Below are positions 7,248 through 17,300 of a stretch of 64,000 nt of DNA, one piece after another. The stretch spans positions 884,260 to 948,259 of the forward strand of contig NZ_JACSPS010000001.1 of the NCBI RefSeq assembly GCF_014837035.1, in the 5' to 3' direction. Position 1 is the first letter of the stretch. Every line of letters begins with the position of its first letter. The position numbers were made by a program, and so were the translations under genes. The notes under the pieces are model-generated. The model did not search any database. It was not told the origin of the DNA and saw only the letters and a list, made by a program, of their open reading frames with translations. This stretch comes from Kaistella pullorum. GTDB taxonomy: Bacteria > Bacteroidota > Bacteroidia > Flavobacteriales > Weeksellaceae.

Positions 7248-8762
7248 ATGAAGATGAACATTATAAAAAAACTAATTCCGTATGCCTTCGTAGGTGTTAT
7301 CTCCGGCGCTACTACTTTTGGTGCCATCAATTATTTTAACGAAAAAAACAGCGATTCCGACTTTTCCTATTTCGCGCCGAAGAACAGCGATGCGAGATAT
7401 GCGTCATTTAATATGACGGGCGTTGGTGAAGATTTCGTGAAAGCTTCTAAAATGACGGTTCCGGCTGTAGTGAGTATTAAAAACTACGCGGACCGCACAA
7501 ACCGCCGCAGCGAACAGGATATGTTCGACCTCTTTTTTGGGAATCCATTTGGCGGACAGCCACGTCAACAGCAGCAGCCACCTCAAAATATGCCCTCTGG
7601 AATGGGTTCTGGTGTGATCATTTCGCCTGACGGGTATATCATTTCAAACAACCACGTGATCGCAGGTGCCAGCAAACTCGAAGTGGTGCTTTCGAATAAA
7701 AAATCATACGTTGCAAACCTTGTAGGAACGGATCCTACAACAGATATCGCACTTCTAAAAATCGAAGAAAAAGGCTTGCCTTACCTTAATTTTGCAAATT
7801 CTGATAATGTGGAAGTCGGGCAGTGGGTACTCGCTGTTGGAAACCCGATGGGCTTGAACTCTACTGTAACAGCCGGTATCGTTTCCGCAAAAGGCCGAAG
7901 CATTGATCTGTTAAGCCAGCAATCAAGAACACCAATCGAGAGTTTTATCCAGACGGATGCCGCTATTAATCCGGGCAACTCTGGAGGAGCCTTGGTAAAT
8001 CCTAATGGTGAACTGATCGGTATCAACTCTGCGATCTCATCGAAGACAGGATATTATGAAGGTTATGGTTTTGCAGTACCTTCAAATCTTGCCAGAAAAG
8101 TTGTTGAAGACATCAAGAAATTTGGTCTTGTACAGCGTGGTTTCTTAGGTGTGAATACGCTTGACCTTTCTGATACGCGCCAAGTAACTGCTTACAATCA
8201 GCAAAATAAAACGAATCTGAAAGCCGGCGAAGGTGTCTATTTGACTCAGGTTGTAGCTAAAGGCGGCGCTGAGGCGGCAGGTTTGAGAACTGGTGATATC
8301 ATTACTAAAGTTGACAACACGGTGATTTCCAGTTACTATGACTTGTCTTTCGCAGTGGGCAGCAAACGTCCGGGGGACAAAGTAGCGGTGACCTACACCC
8401 GAAACGGCCGCAGCAACACCGTAGATGTGACGCTTCGTGATGAGCGTGGCGGAACAAGCTTTAGAAGTAAAGCCGATCTTACCGTAACTGAAAAAATTGG
8501 GTCAGAATTTGAACCGTTAAGCGACAGATTCAAAACAGATTATGGTTTAAACAGTGGCGTGATCGCGAAGAATGTTGTTTCCGGAAGTGAGATGGCTAAG
8601 ATTGGTGTGGTAGACAATTACATCATCGTGGAAGTGAACGGGAAACCGGTAAACTCTCAGAAAGATGTAGAAAAAATCCTTCAGGGTTACAGCGGTAACG
8701 TTCAGGTAAAATATGTGGACGAATATGGCAGAATCACAACACGTGGTTTCAAGATGCCTTAA
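7248..8762 (+). CDS. degP: Do/HtrA-family periplasmic serine protease with two PDZ domains
   Basis: A 504-residue protein anchored or exported through a hydrophobic segment at about residues 9-29. The trypsin-like domain has His136 (SNNHVIAG), Asp166 (TTDIALL) and Ser245 (NPGNSGGA), a complete catalytic triad. A Gln/Pro-rich loop (about 104-114) precedes it. Two PDZ-like domains follow, about 290-395 (GEGVYLTQVVAKGGAEAAGL, RTGDIITKVD) and 415-500. This is the DegP/DegQ/MucD type that degrades or refolds misfolded envelope proteins. An in-frame ATG two codons downstream (7254) is an equally possible start. A strong bidirectional terminator follows at 8781-8813. Confidence 0.93.
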   Translation: MKMNIIKKLIPYAFVGVISGATTFGAINYFNEKNSDSDFSYFAPKNSDARYASFNMTGVGEDFVKASKMTVPAVVSIKNYADRTNRRSEQDMFDLFFGNPFGGQPRQQQQPPQNMPSGMGSGVIISPDGYIISNNHVIAGASKLEVVLSNKKSYVANLVGTDPTTDIALLKIEEKGLPYLNFANSDNVEVGQWVLAVGNPMGLNSTVTAGIVSAKGRSIDLLSQQSRTPIESFIQTDAAINPGNSGGALVNPNGELIGINSAISSKTGYYEGYGFAVPSNLARKVVEDIKKFGLVQRGFLGVNTLDLSDTRQVTAYNQQNKTNLKAGEGVYLTQVVAKGGAEAAGLRTGDIITKVDNTVISSYYDLSFAVGSKRPGDKVAVTYTRNGRSNTVDVTLRDERGGTSFRSKADLTVTEKIGSEFEPLSDRFKTDYGLNSGVIAKNVVSGSEMAKIGVVDNYIIVEVNGKPVNSQKDVEKILQGYSGNVQVKYVDEYGRITTRGFKMP

Positions 8763-8780
8763 ATAATTGGTAACAATATA

Positions 8781-8813
8781 AAAAAGCGCGACTCTTACTG
8801 GGCCGCGCTTTTT
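8781..8813. terminator. bidirectional terminator after the protease gene
   Basis: AAAAAGCGCG (8781-8790) pairs perfectly with CGCGCTTTTT (8804-8813). On the minus strand it overlaps the end of the convergent membrane-protein gene, whose stop is at 8795. Confidence 0.8.
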
Positions 8814-9256
8814 CTATGCATTTGGCGCTTGAGTCGGCGTTTTTTCCGCTCGTAAATAACTTCAGTGATCTTCCCGCCAATCCACGAAAACGGAAAGAAA
8901 GTGAGGAAAATCAAAATTTTGTAGAAAGTGGGATGATAGGGAAAAATTATGATGTCCAGCATCGCTATAAACAGGAGGATGAACCCAATGAGGATTGCAT
9001 AGGCAACTTTTGCGTATTTCACAATGATAGCCGTGATGACGCCGCCTACCGTTGCTGCAATACCTGAAGAAATGAGCAGTGCTACGAAAAAGTAAGGTTT
9101 ATGCTCCATTGCCATGAGAAGTGTTTCCCAATGCTGAAACGGTGCGAACTCATCGTAAGTAATCCAGGCCGAATTGAGTCTCACGCCAAGTGAGATCAGT
9201 ACACCCGCTACACCGAGCCCTACCAGTACCCCTATCGTATTTCGAAGGAAATTCAT
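8795..9256 (-). CDS. four-helix integral membrane protein of unknown function
   Basis: A 153-residue hydrophobic protein with four predicted membrane segments (about residues 5-24, 56-78, 84-105 and 109-125) and a strongly basic tail (ERKKRRLKRQMHRK). I do not recognise a named family. It starts at the base next to the ridA stop codon, so both genes are on one message; whether this means a shared role is unknown. Its last codons lie inside the hairpin that ends the convergent protease gene. Confidence 0.75.
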   Translation of the reverse strand: MNFLRNTIGVLVGLGVAGVLISLGVRLNSAWITYDEFAPFQHWETLLMAMEHKPYFFVALLISSGIAATVGGVITAIIVKYAKVAYAILIGFILLFIAMLDIIIFPYHPTFYKILIFLTFFPFSWIGGKITEVIYERKKRRLKRQMHRKSAAQ

Positions 9257-9637
9257 TTAGAATTGATGTGCAATCATTGATATTTCGATGTCCACATTTT
9301 TTGGCAGGCATGAAACCTGTACCGTTTCGCGTGCCGGATAATGATCAGCATCCAGATAGGACGCGTAGATATCGTTCATTACCGCAAAATCATCCATATT
9401 TTTAAGGAAAATCGTCGCCTTCACCACATTTTTAAATGAAAGTCCTGCCTCGCTTAAGATGGCCTGCAGGTTTTTCATCACCTGGTGAGTCTCCTTGTCT
9501 ATGCCTTCTACCAGTTTTCCGGTTTCCGGATTTAGCGGTATTTGGCCTGAAATGTACAGTATTCCGTTGGCGAGATTGGCCTGCGAATACGGACCAATTG
9601 CAGCCGGAGCGTCAGGAGTAGATATAATAGTTTTCAT
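9257..9637 (-). CDS. ridA: RidA family enamine/imine deaminase
   Basis: A 126-residue cytosolic protein of the YjgF/YER057c/UK114 family. APAAIGPYSQANLANGILYISGQIPLNPETG, and the C-terminal ARETVQVSCLPKNVDIEISMIA are diagnostic, including the Arg that binds the substrate carboxylate in RidA enzymes. RidA hydrolyses reactive 2-aminoacrylate and related imines made by PLP enzymes, releasing ammonia. It has its own full promoter (9655-9684) and is cotranscribed with the small membrane protein that follows without a gap. Confidence 0.95.
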   Translation of the reverse strand: MKTIISTPDAPAAIGPYSQANLANGILYISGQIPLNPETGKLVEGIDKETHQVMKNLQAILSEAGLSFKNVVKATIFLKNMDDFAVMNDIYASYLDADHYPARETVQVSCLPKNVDIEISMIAHQF

Positions 9638-9654
9638 ATCAAATTATTGTGTGG

Positions 9655-9684
9655 CAAATATAAACTAATGTTTAATTCTTTCAA
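9655..9684 (-). promoter_or_regulatory. promoter of ridA
   Basis: On the minus strand, TTG (9682-9684), 19 bases, then TATATTTG (9655-9662), a full match to the Bacteroidota promoter form, 17 bases before the ridA start codon. It lies just beyond the end of lptD. Confidence 0.7.
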
Positions 9685-9692
9685 AAATATTC

Positions 9693-12284
9693 TTAGAATG
9701 GCGCGTTCGGCTGGTTAAAGCTGCGGTCTTTGTACTTCAGCGCGTCCCGAAGAATATTTGCTTTGATGCCGATGAAGAAATCGTACACTTTATATGGGCC
9801 GTACGGGATCCAGTTGAAATTAATGGTGAAACTTCGCTGGTCACGTGAGAAACCTAGCTGTGTTGTGGCGATTTCCTTTGAAATCACGTCATAGTATAGG
9901 TTTCCGGTAATGTTCCAGTAAGGCGTGAGTTTTATGCTGCCGTCAAGCCCAATTGAAGCCATCTTGTTGCCGAAACGTGTGAGACTTCTTGTGTAGCTGT
10001 ATTGCGCATTGATATTTAAAGTCCAGGGTTGTGAAAACTGTGAATAGTTATCCTCATCGAAATAATAGTTCTCATTCCGGATCTCACCCTTCTTCGTGTA
10101 TTTTTTGGAGATATCTTCCGCATCTTTTTTCTTAAAGATATCGCTGCTCAGCGGATAAGAAAGTTGCGCATTGAAACCCTGAACACTGAAATGACCGAAA
10201 TTCTCAGTCCTTACACCAATATTCTCGCCAGGTGCGAACGTGATTTCGTAGGGTTCAAGATTCAAACCTGTATTGATATTCAGCTTTTCAAAAATTGTCG
10301 TCTGACCATTAAATGAAAATATGGACCAACGGTTTGAAGGTGCAGCGAAGTTGTAATTCGTATTAAAATTTAAGCTTTCAAAGATCTTGATCTTGCGTGT
10401 GCCTACAGAATCGTTTTTAGATTTCACCTTCATCTCCAGGTTGTTGTTGATGGAAAAACTCAGTGCCTGCACAAGTCCGGAATTCGGCGATCCAATGATT
10501 CCACGGTCGAAAATGGAGTAGGGCGTCATCTCTCCACGGTCATTGTAGTAATTTTTGTAATACCCAAATCCCGGCGTAGAAAAATCGGGCGAGTACGTGA
10601 AACCTATCTGCGGTGTCATCATGTGCCTGATTGCCTGCACAGCCGAACTTCTTTTGAAATTCAGCATTCCGTAAAGTACAGTTTGAAGACTGGCACCTGT
10701 GGAAAAGGAAGAGTAGCCGGTGATTTTCTTATTAAAGGTATCTTCTACATTATTGGTTACAGGGTTATAAGCGCGCGACAGTGATTTGGTAGTCAGTGCG
10801 TTATCTACGTTTGCGTTTAGTGAGAAGGTGAAATATTTAGCAATTGTGGTATTGGTTCCAAGAACGATATTATTTTTAAGACCGGTTTGCATTTTATCCC
10901 ACATTGCACCGGTAAATAGCTCGTTCTCATTGGTCTGAACGTAATTGTTAAAATTCAGGCCTGTATTGACGGTGATGTTTTCTAATAATCCCTGTCTGAT
11001 GCCGGTTTTCGGCTTGAACAGATAAAATTGGTTAATGGCTACATTAAGTACCGGAAGTTTCAGATCTGCGAGTCCTGTAGAAAAGTTCTGCGAATATGAT
11101 GATGTTCCAGTGATGGTAACAGGCAGCGTAAGGAATCGTTTTACAACACTGACACTGGAGTTTTGCTGTGCGTTGAGGTTGTTCTGGTTGAATGCGTAAT
11201 TGTTGTTTACCGTATTGTTGTAAAATTTGTTGCTCACCACATCTACTGAGGCCGCAAATGTAAGGAATGGGTTGGCTTTCGCATCCTGCTGATGACGCCA
11301 GGCGATACGGTAGGTCCCGGTTTTCGAATAATCTGAAAGTCCTTTAATGCCACGTATTGTAGTACCTATATCCGCGGAAAAGTTGCCGGTGTAGCGGTAA
11401 TTTTTCTTGTAATTGACCTCGGGCCTTAATGTCCAGCTGCCTTTTGTGTAAATATCTGCGAGTATTTTAAGGTCAAAATGGTCACCGATCGGCTGGTAAT
11501 ATCCCAAAGAGTTAAGGAAAAAGCCTACATCTTCACGCTCACCAAAACTCGGGATCAATATCCCCGCGCTGCGCTTGTCGGAGAAAGGCAAAATGGCAAA
11601 GGGCATGACGAGCGGGGTAGGAACCTGCTCCACATACAGTTGGATGGGCCCGGTGATCACCTGTGATTTATCTTTTCCTTTGATAAGTTTGATGTTGGGC
11701 GCCAACAGATAGTAATCGGCGATCGTATCTTTCTTTTGGATAAAATATTCGTCTGTGGTGTACTTTCCGCGACGCATATAGAAGACCGAATCATTGTATT
11801 TTTTGGTTCTTTCCGCGATGATCACACCTTCGCTTTCCTCCGTTCGGGCATTGAAGGCAATAGCTTGGCGCGTCTTTATATTGTAGGTAAATTCGTCGTA
11901 TTCGTACTTTTTACCGCCCTGGTCGGCCACGGCCGGGGTTTTTATGCGGCCCAGAGAATCGAGCTCGCCGCGCGCGAAGATCAAAGATTTGTTCCAGTCG
12001 ATCGATATATAATCTGCATCGATCTGCATATCCTGATATTTTACCTGCGCCTTGCGGTTGAGGTAAGTCATCTTTTTAGGGATGTCATTCCGGATGTTTT
12101 CCGCCTTCGATTCTACCACTGCCTGAAGTTGTTCAGGTGTGACCTTCAGTGTATCAGCGACTCTTGCGGTATCGTTAAGTGCCTTATTTTCAGACAAATT
12201 TTGAGCATGTATATTTGCTAAAATATTGTTAAAAATTAGGATTATTAGGAATAGAAATATATTTTTGAAGCCAGTTTTGACCAA
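9693..12284 (-). CDS. lptD: LPS-assembly protein LptD (Bacteroidota type)
   Basis: An 863-residue outer-membrane protein that places lipopolysaccharide in the outer leaflet. A signal peptide (about residues 7-27, ending NIHAQN) is followed by a beta-jellyroll OstA-like region (about 70-240: YQDMQIDADYISIDW, FARGELDSLGR, RTEESEGVIIAERTKK) and a large C-terminal barrel (PSFGEREDVGFFLNSLGYY, PQIGFTYSPDF). The order ridA-lptD with a divergent cell-wall amidase is familiar in flavobacteria. The reading frame has no ATG near the signal peptide; the only fitting start is the TTG at 12284. A -7 box lies at 12311-12318, leaving a very short leader. Confidence 0.88.
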   Translation of the reverse strand: MVKTGFKNIFLFLIILIFNNILANIHAQNLSENKALNDTARVADTLKVTPEQLQAVVESKAENIRNDIPKKMTYLNRKAQVKYQDMQIDADYISIDWNKSLIFARGELDSLGRIKTPAVADQGGKKYEYDEFTYNIKTRQAIAFNARTEESEGVIIAERTKKYNDSVFYMRRGKYTTDEYFIQKKDTIADYYLLAPNIKLIKGKDKSQVITGPIQLYVEQVPTPLVMPFAILPFSDKRSAGILIPSFGEREDVGFFLNSLGYYQPIGDHFDLKILADIYTKGSWTLRPEVNYKKNYRYTGNFSADIGTTIRGIKGLSDYSKTGTYRIAWRHQQDAKANPFLTFAASVDVVSNKFYNNTVNNNYAFNQNNLNAQQNSSVSVVKRFLTLPVTITGTSSYSQNFSTGLADLKLPVLNVAINQFYLFKPKTGIRQGLLENITVNTGLNFNNYVQTNENELFTGAMWDKMQTGLKNNIVLGTNTTIAKYFTFSLNANVDNALTTKSLSRAYNPVTNNVEDTFNKKITGYSSFSTGASLQTVLYGMLNFKRSSAVQAIRHMMTPQIGFTYSPDFSTPGFGYYKNYYNDRGEMTPYSIFDRGIIGSPNSGLVQALSFSINNNLEMKVKSKNDSVGTRKIKIFESLNFNTNYNFAAPSNRWSIFSFNGQTTIFEKLNINTGLNLEPYEITFAPGENIGVRTENFGHFSVQGFNAQLSYPLSSDIFKKKDAEDISKKYTKKGEIRNENYYFDEDNYSQFSQPWTLNINAQYSYTRSLTRFGNKMASIGLDGSIKLTPYWNITGNLYYDVISKEIATTQLGFSRDQRSFTINFNWIPYGPYKVYDFFIGIKANILRDALKYKDRSFNQPNAPF

Positions 12285-12310
12285 TGCGTTGTTTTTGTGG
12301 AATTTGGGGT

Positions 12311-12318
12311 CAAAATTA
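12311..12318 (-). promoter_or_regulatory. -7 box of lptD
   Basis: On the minus strand it reads TAATTTTG (TAnnTTTG), 26 bases before the TTG start of lptD. The whole divergent spacer is only 56 bases, so this promoter and that of the amidase gene must share it. Confidence 0.5.
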
Positions 12319-12340
12319 GCATAAATTTTAAACTTTGAAG

Positions 12341-13627
12341 ATGATTAACTCCAGTTTTTCTCCTAAAAAATATTTTCTCCTTTTCGGCATTTTATTCTCC
12401 ATTTTCAGTTTCGCTCAAAAGAAATTCACCATCGTGCTCGATGCGGGTCATGGCGGTTCAGATCATGGAGCCAACCGTTATTACGGTGACCTGGGAACGG
12501 TGCGCGAAAAGGATATTACGCTGTCCGTCGTGCTGAAGGTGGGCCGTATGCTCGAGAAAAACAAAGATTACAAAGTGATCTACACCCGGAAAATCGACGA
12601 ATATCCATCGCTTACGGAGCGTACAACATTGGCAAACCGTAGTAAAGCAGATTTATTTATCTCCGTTCACGTAAATGCAAATACGAAAACTTCACCCTAC
12701 GGAACCGAGACTTTCGTGCAGGGACCGGATCAGAACAAAACCAATTTAGAAGTTGCAAAGGCAGAAAACGACGTGATCTTCCTGGATGAGAAAGACCGTG
12801 AGATGTTCGCATCCTATGACCCGAAGTCTCCGGAATCGCTCATTGCACTGAAAATACAGCAAAGCAAGTATCTCGAGAGCAGCCTTCTTTTCGGGAGTTT
12901 TGTAGAAGAAAACTTCGTGAAGAGAGACAAGCGCTTTTCGCGCGGGGTGAAGCAGCAAAACCTTCACGTGCTGAGACTGAATGCAATGCCATCGGTGCTT
13001 ATCGAAACAGGCTTTGTAAGTAATTATGACGAGGCGGTTTATCTGGCTTCAGAAAAAGGTCAGGATGAGATTGCGGAAAGTATTTACCAGGCGGTGCTGA
13101 GTTATAAAAAAGCGTTGGAACGCAACGGGTCTGCATCAGCGCCCCGCGAAGTGGAAAAACCGGAAGAAAAACCGTTGAAGAATGACTTCCGCATATTATT
13201 GATGTCTACACCTACTAAATATACCAGCACGGATCCGGCACTGAAAGGATTAAACTATATCCTGCCAATAAAAGAAAACGGCATGTATAAATATTATTAC
13301 AGCACTACCAATCTCGCGTCGGTGCGGGATAATAACCTGAAAACTGCCAAAGATGCCGGCTTCCGAAACGCGACTTCTATCTCATTTGTGCCTAATCAAA
13401 AACTTGGTGTAGGTTATTACAGACTAGAGTTGGCCGTGACTGCGCAAAAACTCAGTTCAAATTCTTATATGCTGAATACAGTGAAAGATATTACGCGTAC
13501 CAAGGAAAACGGCAAGTTTTACTACACTTACGGACGTTTCAGCACACTGGAAGAGGCTGTGAAGATGCAGAAAACACTGGAGGATAAAGGAATCAAGAAT
13601 ACCGTCATCGAAAAAGTTTTAAAATAA
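12341..13627 (+). CDS. N-acetylmuramoyl-L-alanine amidase (Amidase_3) with C-terminal SPOR-like region
   Basis: The product (428 aa) cleaves the amide bond between MurNAc and the peptide in peptidoglycan. A signal peptide (about residues 9-25, ending FSFAQ) leads into the amidase domain: VLDAGHGGSDHGA carries the first zinc His, REKDITLSV the zinc Glu, SVHVNA the second zinc His, and VLIETGFVSN the catalytic Glu. The last 150 residues contain a segment (YTYGRFSTLEEAVKMQKTLE) similar to SPOR peptidoglycan-binding domains. I start it at the ATG at 12341 rather than an in-frame TTG two codons earlier. A role in daughter-cell separation is likely by family. Confidence 0.92.
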   Translation: MINSSFSPKKYFLLFGILFSIFSFAQKKFTIVLDAGHGGSDHGANRYYGDLGTVREKDITLSVVLKVGRMLEKNKDYKVIYTRKIDEYPSLTERTTLANRSKADLFISVHVNANTKTSPYGTETFVQGPDQNKTNLEVAKAENDVIFLDEKDREMFASYDPKSPESLIALKIQQSKYLESSLLFGSFVEENFVKRDKRFSRGVKQQNLHVLRLNAMPSVLIETGFVSNYDEAVYLASEKGQDEIAESIYQAVLSYKKALERNGSASAPREVEKPEEKPLKNDFRILLMSTPTKYTSTDPALKGLNYILPIKENGMYKYYYSTTNLASVRDNNLKTAKDAGFRNATSISFVPNQKLGVGYYRLELAVTAQKLSSNSYMLNTVKDITRTKENGKFYYTYGRFSTLEEAVKMQKTLEDKGIKNTVIEKVLK

Positions 13628-13639
13628 GACTTTTCGGTA

Positions 13640-13670
13640 TTGCAGGATTAAAAGTTTATTGATAGTTTTG
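13640..13670 (+). promoter_or_regulatory. promoter of the first tRNA-Glu gene
   Basis: TTG (13640-13642), 20 bases, then TAGTTTTG (13663-13670). The tRNA begins 17 bases later. The bases after the -7 box (CAGTCCC) also occur after the promoter at 63903-63932. Confidence 0.65.
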
Positions 13671-13686
13671 CAGTCCCTAAAACAAA

Positions 13687-13758
13687 GGCCTATTCGTCTA
13701 GTGGTAAGGACTCAAGATTTTCATTCTTGCAACAGGGGTTCGATTCCCCTATAGGCTA
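13687..13758 (+). tRNA. tRNA-Glu (anticodon TTC)
   Basis: A complete 72-base cloverleaf. The acceptor stem GGCCTAT pairs with ATAGGCT (one G-U), the anticodon stem CAAGA/TCTTG encloses loop TTTTCAT with anticodon TTC, and the T arm is AGGGGTTCGATTCCCCT. No CCA is encoded. Confidence 0.95.
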
Positions 13759-13797
13759 CTAAAGAATAGAAAATTTAGAAAAAAAAGAAAATATATT

Positions 13798-13826
13798 TTG
13801 TAACTTAAAAAGATTTTATATCTTTG
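13798..13826 (+). promoter_or_regulatory. promoter of rpsT
   Basis: TTG (13798-13800), 18 bases, then TATCTTTG (13819-13826), followed by GCACCC. The start codon of rpsT is 22 bases downstream. Confidence 0.75.
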
Positions 13827-13847
13827 CACCCAAGTTTTTAAAAGGAT

Positions 13848-14102
13848 ATGGCAAATCATAAATCAGCGCTGAAGAGACTCAGACAAAACGAAAAGAAGAG
13901 ACTAAGAAACAGATACTATCATAAGACTGCTAGAACAGCTTTGAAGGTACTGCGTAATGAAGAGGATAAGACTGCTGCTACAGAGCAATTGCCAAAAGTA
14001 ATCTCTTTGTTGGATAAATTGGTGAAGAAAAACATTATCCACAAAAACAAAGCGGCTAACTTAAAAAGCAAATTAACTAAGCACGTTAACAAACTGGCTT
14101 AA
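13848..14102 (+). CDS. rpsT: 30S ribosomal protein S20
   Basis: An 84-residue, very basic protein matching bS20 over its whole length: MANHKSALKRLRQNEKKRLRN at the start, KTAATEQLPKVISLLDKLVKK in the middle and HKNKAANLKSKLTKHVNKLA at the end. It binds 16S rRNA in the small subunit. It has its own strong promoter and lies between two tRNA-Glu genes on the same strand; the second tRNA follows after 17 bases and is probably part of the same transcript. Confidence 0.97.
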   Translation: MANHKSALKRLRQNEKKRLRNRYYHKTARTALKVLRNEEDKTAATEQLPKVISLLDKLVKKNIIHKNKAANLKSKLTKHVNKLA

Positions 14103-14119
14103 TTATATAAAAAGCGTCC

Positions 14120-14191
14120 GGCCCGTTCGTCTATCGGTTAGGACCTCAGATTTTCATTCTGGTAAGAGGGGTTCGATTCCCCTACGGGCTA
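14120..14191 (+). tRNA. tRNA-Glu (anticodon TTC), second copy
   Basis: A 72-base cloverleaf with acceptor stem GGCCCGT/ACGGGCT, anticodon loop TTTTCAT (anticodon TTC) and T arm GGGGTTCGATTCCCC. It differs from the first copy in the acceptor, D and anticodon stems. No separate promoter is seen, so it is probably processed from the rpsT message. A strong terminator follows. Confidence 0.95.
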
Positions 14192-14193
14192 CA

Positions 14194-14224
14194 AAACTTC
14201 CGAATTTATTTCGGAAGTTTTTTT
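14194..14224 (+). terminator. terminator of the rpsT / tRNA-Glu unit
   Basis: AAACTTCCGAA (14194-14204) pairs with TTCGGAAGTTT (14210-14220), a perfect 11-bp stem with a run of T residues. Confidence 0.85.
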
Positions 14225-14323
14225 ATGTCTGAATTTCCCATTGTCAGGCTGAAAATTCCCTTTAAAAAGGGAGAATTCTCTCTCTTCCTTATTCTTCTGT
14301 TTTCCTAAAATTTCAAAAAAACC

Positions 14324-14331
14324 TATCTTTG
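14324..14331 (+). promoter_or_regulatory. -7 box of icmF
   Basis: TATCTTTG lies 19 bases before the icmF start codon. No TTG is seen 17-23 bases upstream, so the -33 box is not defined. Confidence 0.5.
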
Positions 14332-14350
14332 GACCTTATCGAAATTACTT

Positions 14351-17300
14351 ATGGAAACCCAAAAATATTCTCCTAAAAACAAAATACGGATTGTAACTGC
14401 TGCTGCGCTCTTCGACGGGCACGATGCTGCCATCAATATCATGCGCCGCGTGATCCAGGCCACGGGCGTAGAAGTGATTCACCTGGGCCACGACAAATCT
14501 GCTGAGGAAGTAGTGAACTGTGCGGTGCAGGAAGATGCAAATGCCATTGCGCTAACTTCTTACCAAGGTGGACACAACGAGTATTTTAAATATATCTACG
14601 ATCTTTTGAAGGAGAAAAACGCCTCTCACATCAGGATATTTGGCGGCGGTGGAGGTGTAATCCTTCCGGAAGAGATTAAAGATCTGATGGATTATGGGAT
14701 TACGAGAATATATTCTCCGGATGATGGCCGTGAACTTGGCCTGCAGGGCATGATCGACGACCTAGTTCAGAAATCCGACTACGCGACGGGAGAAAATGTT
14801 ACCGTAGAAAATTTAGATAAAATAAGCTTTGACGATGCCAGGTCGATTGCTGAAGTGATTTCAGCGGTTGAAAATTTCTCCGAAAGCAAAACCGATTTGG
14901 TTAAAGAAATAGACGCCAGAGCTGAAAATTCCACAATCCCGATTATTGGCATCACCGGTACAGGCGGTGCAGGGAAATCCTCATTGACTGACGAACTTGT
15001 GAGAAGATTCCTAAGGTCCAACCCTGAGAAAAAAATCGCCATCATTTCCATAGACCCGTCCAAGAAAAAAACAGGCGGTGCATTGCTTGGCGACAGGATC
15101 CGGATGAATTCCATCAACGACGCGCGTGTTTATATGCGTTCGATGGCAACGCGTGAGAATAATGTTTCAGTTTCGCCGTATATCCATTCGGCTTTAAATG
15201 TCCTGAAAATTTCAAAACCCGATGTCATCGTACTGGAAACTTCAGGTATTGGACAGTCCGGTTCGGAAATTACTGAAATTGCTGATGTTTCCATGTACGT
15301 CATGACGCCGGAATACGGCGCCTCTACCCAGCTGGAGAAAATTGACATGCTGGATTATGCCGACCTTATCGCACTGAATAAATCGGACAAACGCGGTGCG
15401 CTGGACGCGCTGCAGGCCGTTAAAAAGCAATATCAGCGAAACCATGTACTCTTCGAGCAGCCGCTGGAAGAAATGCCCGTATATTCCACAAAAGCCAGCC
15501 AGTTCAACGATTGGGGAACTACAGAGCTTTATAATGAACTTATTAAAAAAGTTAACGCGAAGTTTGAAGGTTTAAACCTCAGCGAATATGTGGAGCAGAA
15601 TGTTTCAGAAGAAACGACCATCATTCCGCCGAAAAGAGTCCGTTATTTGTCTGAAATCGTGGACACGAACCGTGCTTACGATAAAGAAGTAGAAAACCAG
15701 GCACTCATCGCCAAGAAGATGTACCTCGTGGAGGGCGCGAAAGCACTTATCCAGGACGATCAGCATACGCATGACAAGCTTGAAAAAGTTTTCCTGAAAA
15801 CCAAAAAAGAACTTTCCGAAGAAAACGCAGCCTTCCTGCACGGCTGGCATCATTTCAAAGAAGAGTTGGAAGCGGATACTTACTCTTACTTTGTGCGCGG
15901 AAAAGAAATTAAAGTTCAGACCAAGTCTGAAACACTGTCACACCTTAAGATTCCAAAGATCGCTTTGCCAAAATTCCAGGACTGGGGCGACCTCATCCGT
16001 TGGAAAGGCCAGGAAAATGTTCCCGGATCCTTCCCTTTTACTGCGGGAATCTACCCATTTAAAAGAACAGGTGAAGACCCTACAAGAATGTTTGCCGGCG
16101 AAGGCGGACCGGAAAGGACCAACCGAAGATTCCATTATGTTTCGGCGGAGATGGACGCCAAAAGGCTTTCCACCGCATTTGATTCGGTGACGCTTTATGG
16201 TCAGGATCCGGCTTTACCACCGGATATCTACGGTAAGATCGGTAACGCGGGTGTTTCCATCGCTACGCTGGATGATGCGAAGAAACTTTACTCCGGTTTT
16301 GATTTGGTAAATGCCATGACTTCGGTATCTATGACCATCAACGGTCCGGCGCCGATGCTGCTGGCTTTCTTTATGAATGCCGCCATTGACCAGAACTGTG
16401 AGAAATATATTGAGGAAAATAACCTTTGGGATAAAGTTGAGGCCAGACTCAAAGAAAAATTCGACGATAAAGGACTGAACCGCCCAACTTACAGCGGCGA
16501 CTTGCCACCAAGCAACAACGGTTTAGGTTTGAAATTACTTGGACTTACCGGTGATGAAATTCTGGACGCTGATATTTATGCTAAAATTAAAGCAGAAACT
16601 ATTGCAACCGTTCGCGGAACTGTCCAGGCGGATATCCTGAAAGAAGACCAGGCACAGAACACGTGTATTTTCTCCACGGAATTTGCGTTGAGGCTGATGG
16701 GTGACGTTCAGGAATACTTCATCAAAGAAAAAGTAAGGAACTTCTATTCGGTTTCCATTTCAGGTTACCATATTGCTGAAGCGGGCGCCAACCCAATTTC
16801 GCAGCTGGCCTTTACCCTGGCCAACGGTTTCACTTATGTGGAATACTACCTGAGCCGCGGCATGGACATCAACGATTTTGCTCCAAACCTATCGTTCTTC
16901 TTCTCCAACGGCATCGATCCGGAATATGCTGTGATCGGGCGTGTAGCCAGAAGAATTTGGGCCAAAGCAATGCGCGAAAAATACAACGCCAACGAAAGAA
17001 GCCAGATGCTGAAATATCACATCCAGACTTCCGGTCGTTCGCTGCACGCGCAGGAAATTGACTTCAATGATATCAGGACTTCTCTGCAGGCACTTTACGC
17101 CATCTACGACAACTGTAACTCACTCCATACCAATGCTTATGACGAAGCCATTACGACGCCAACTGAAGAGTCGGTAAGACGTGCGATGGCCATCCAGCTG
17201 ATCATCAATAAAGAACTCGGTCTGGCGAAAAACGAGAATCCACTACAGGGTTCATTCATTATCGAAGAGCTAACCGATTTGGTGGAAGAAGCTGTCTATG

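Noticed and set aside
14225..14350. Cobalamin riboswitch before icmF
   Set aside because: The gap is too short and lacks the B12-box; only a small A/T hairpin (about 14252-14277) is seen.
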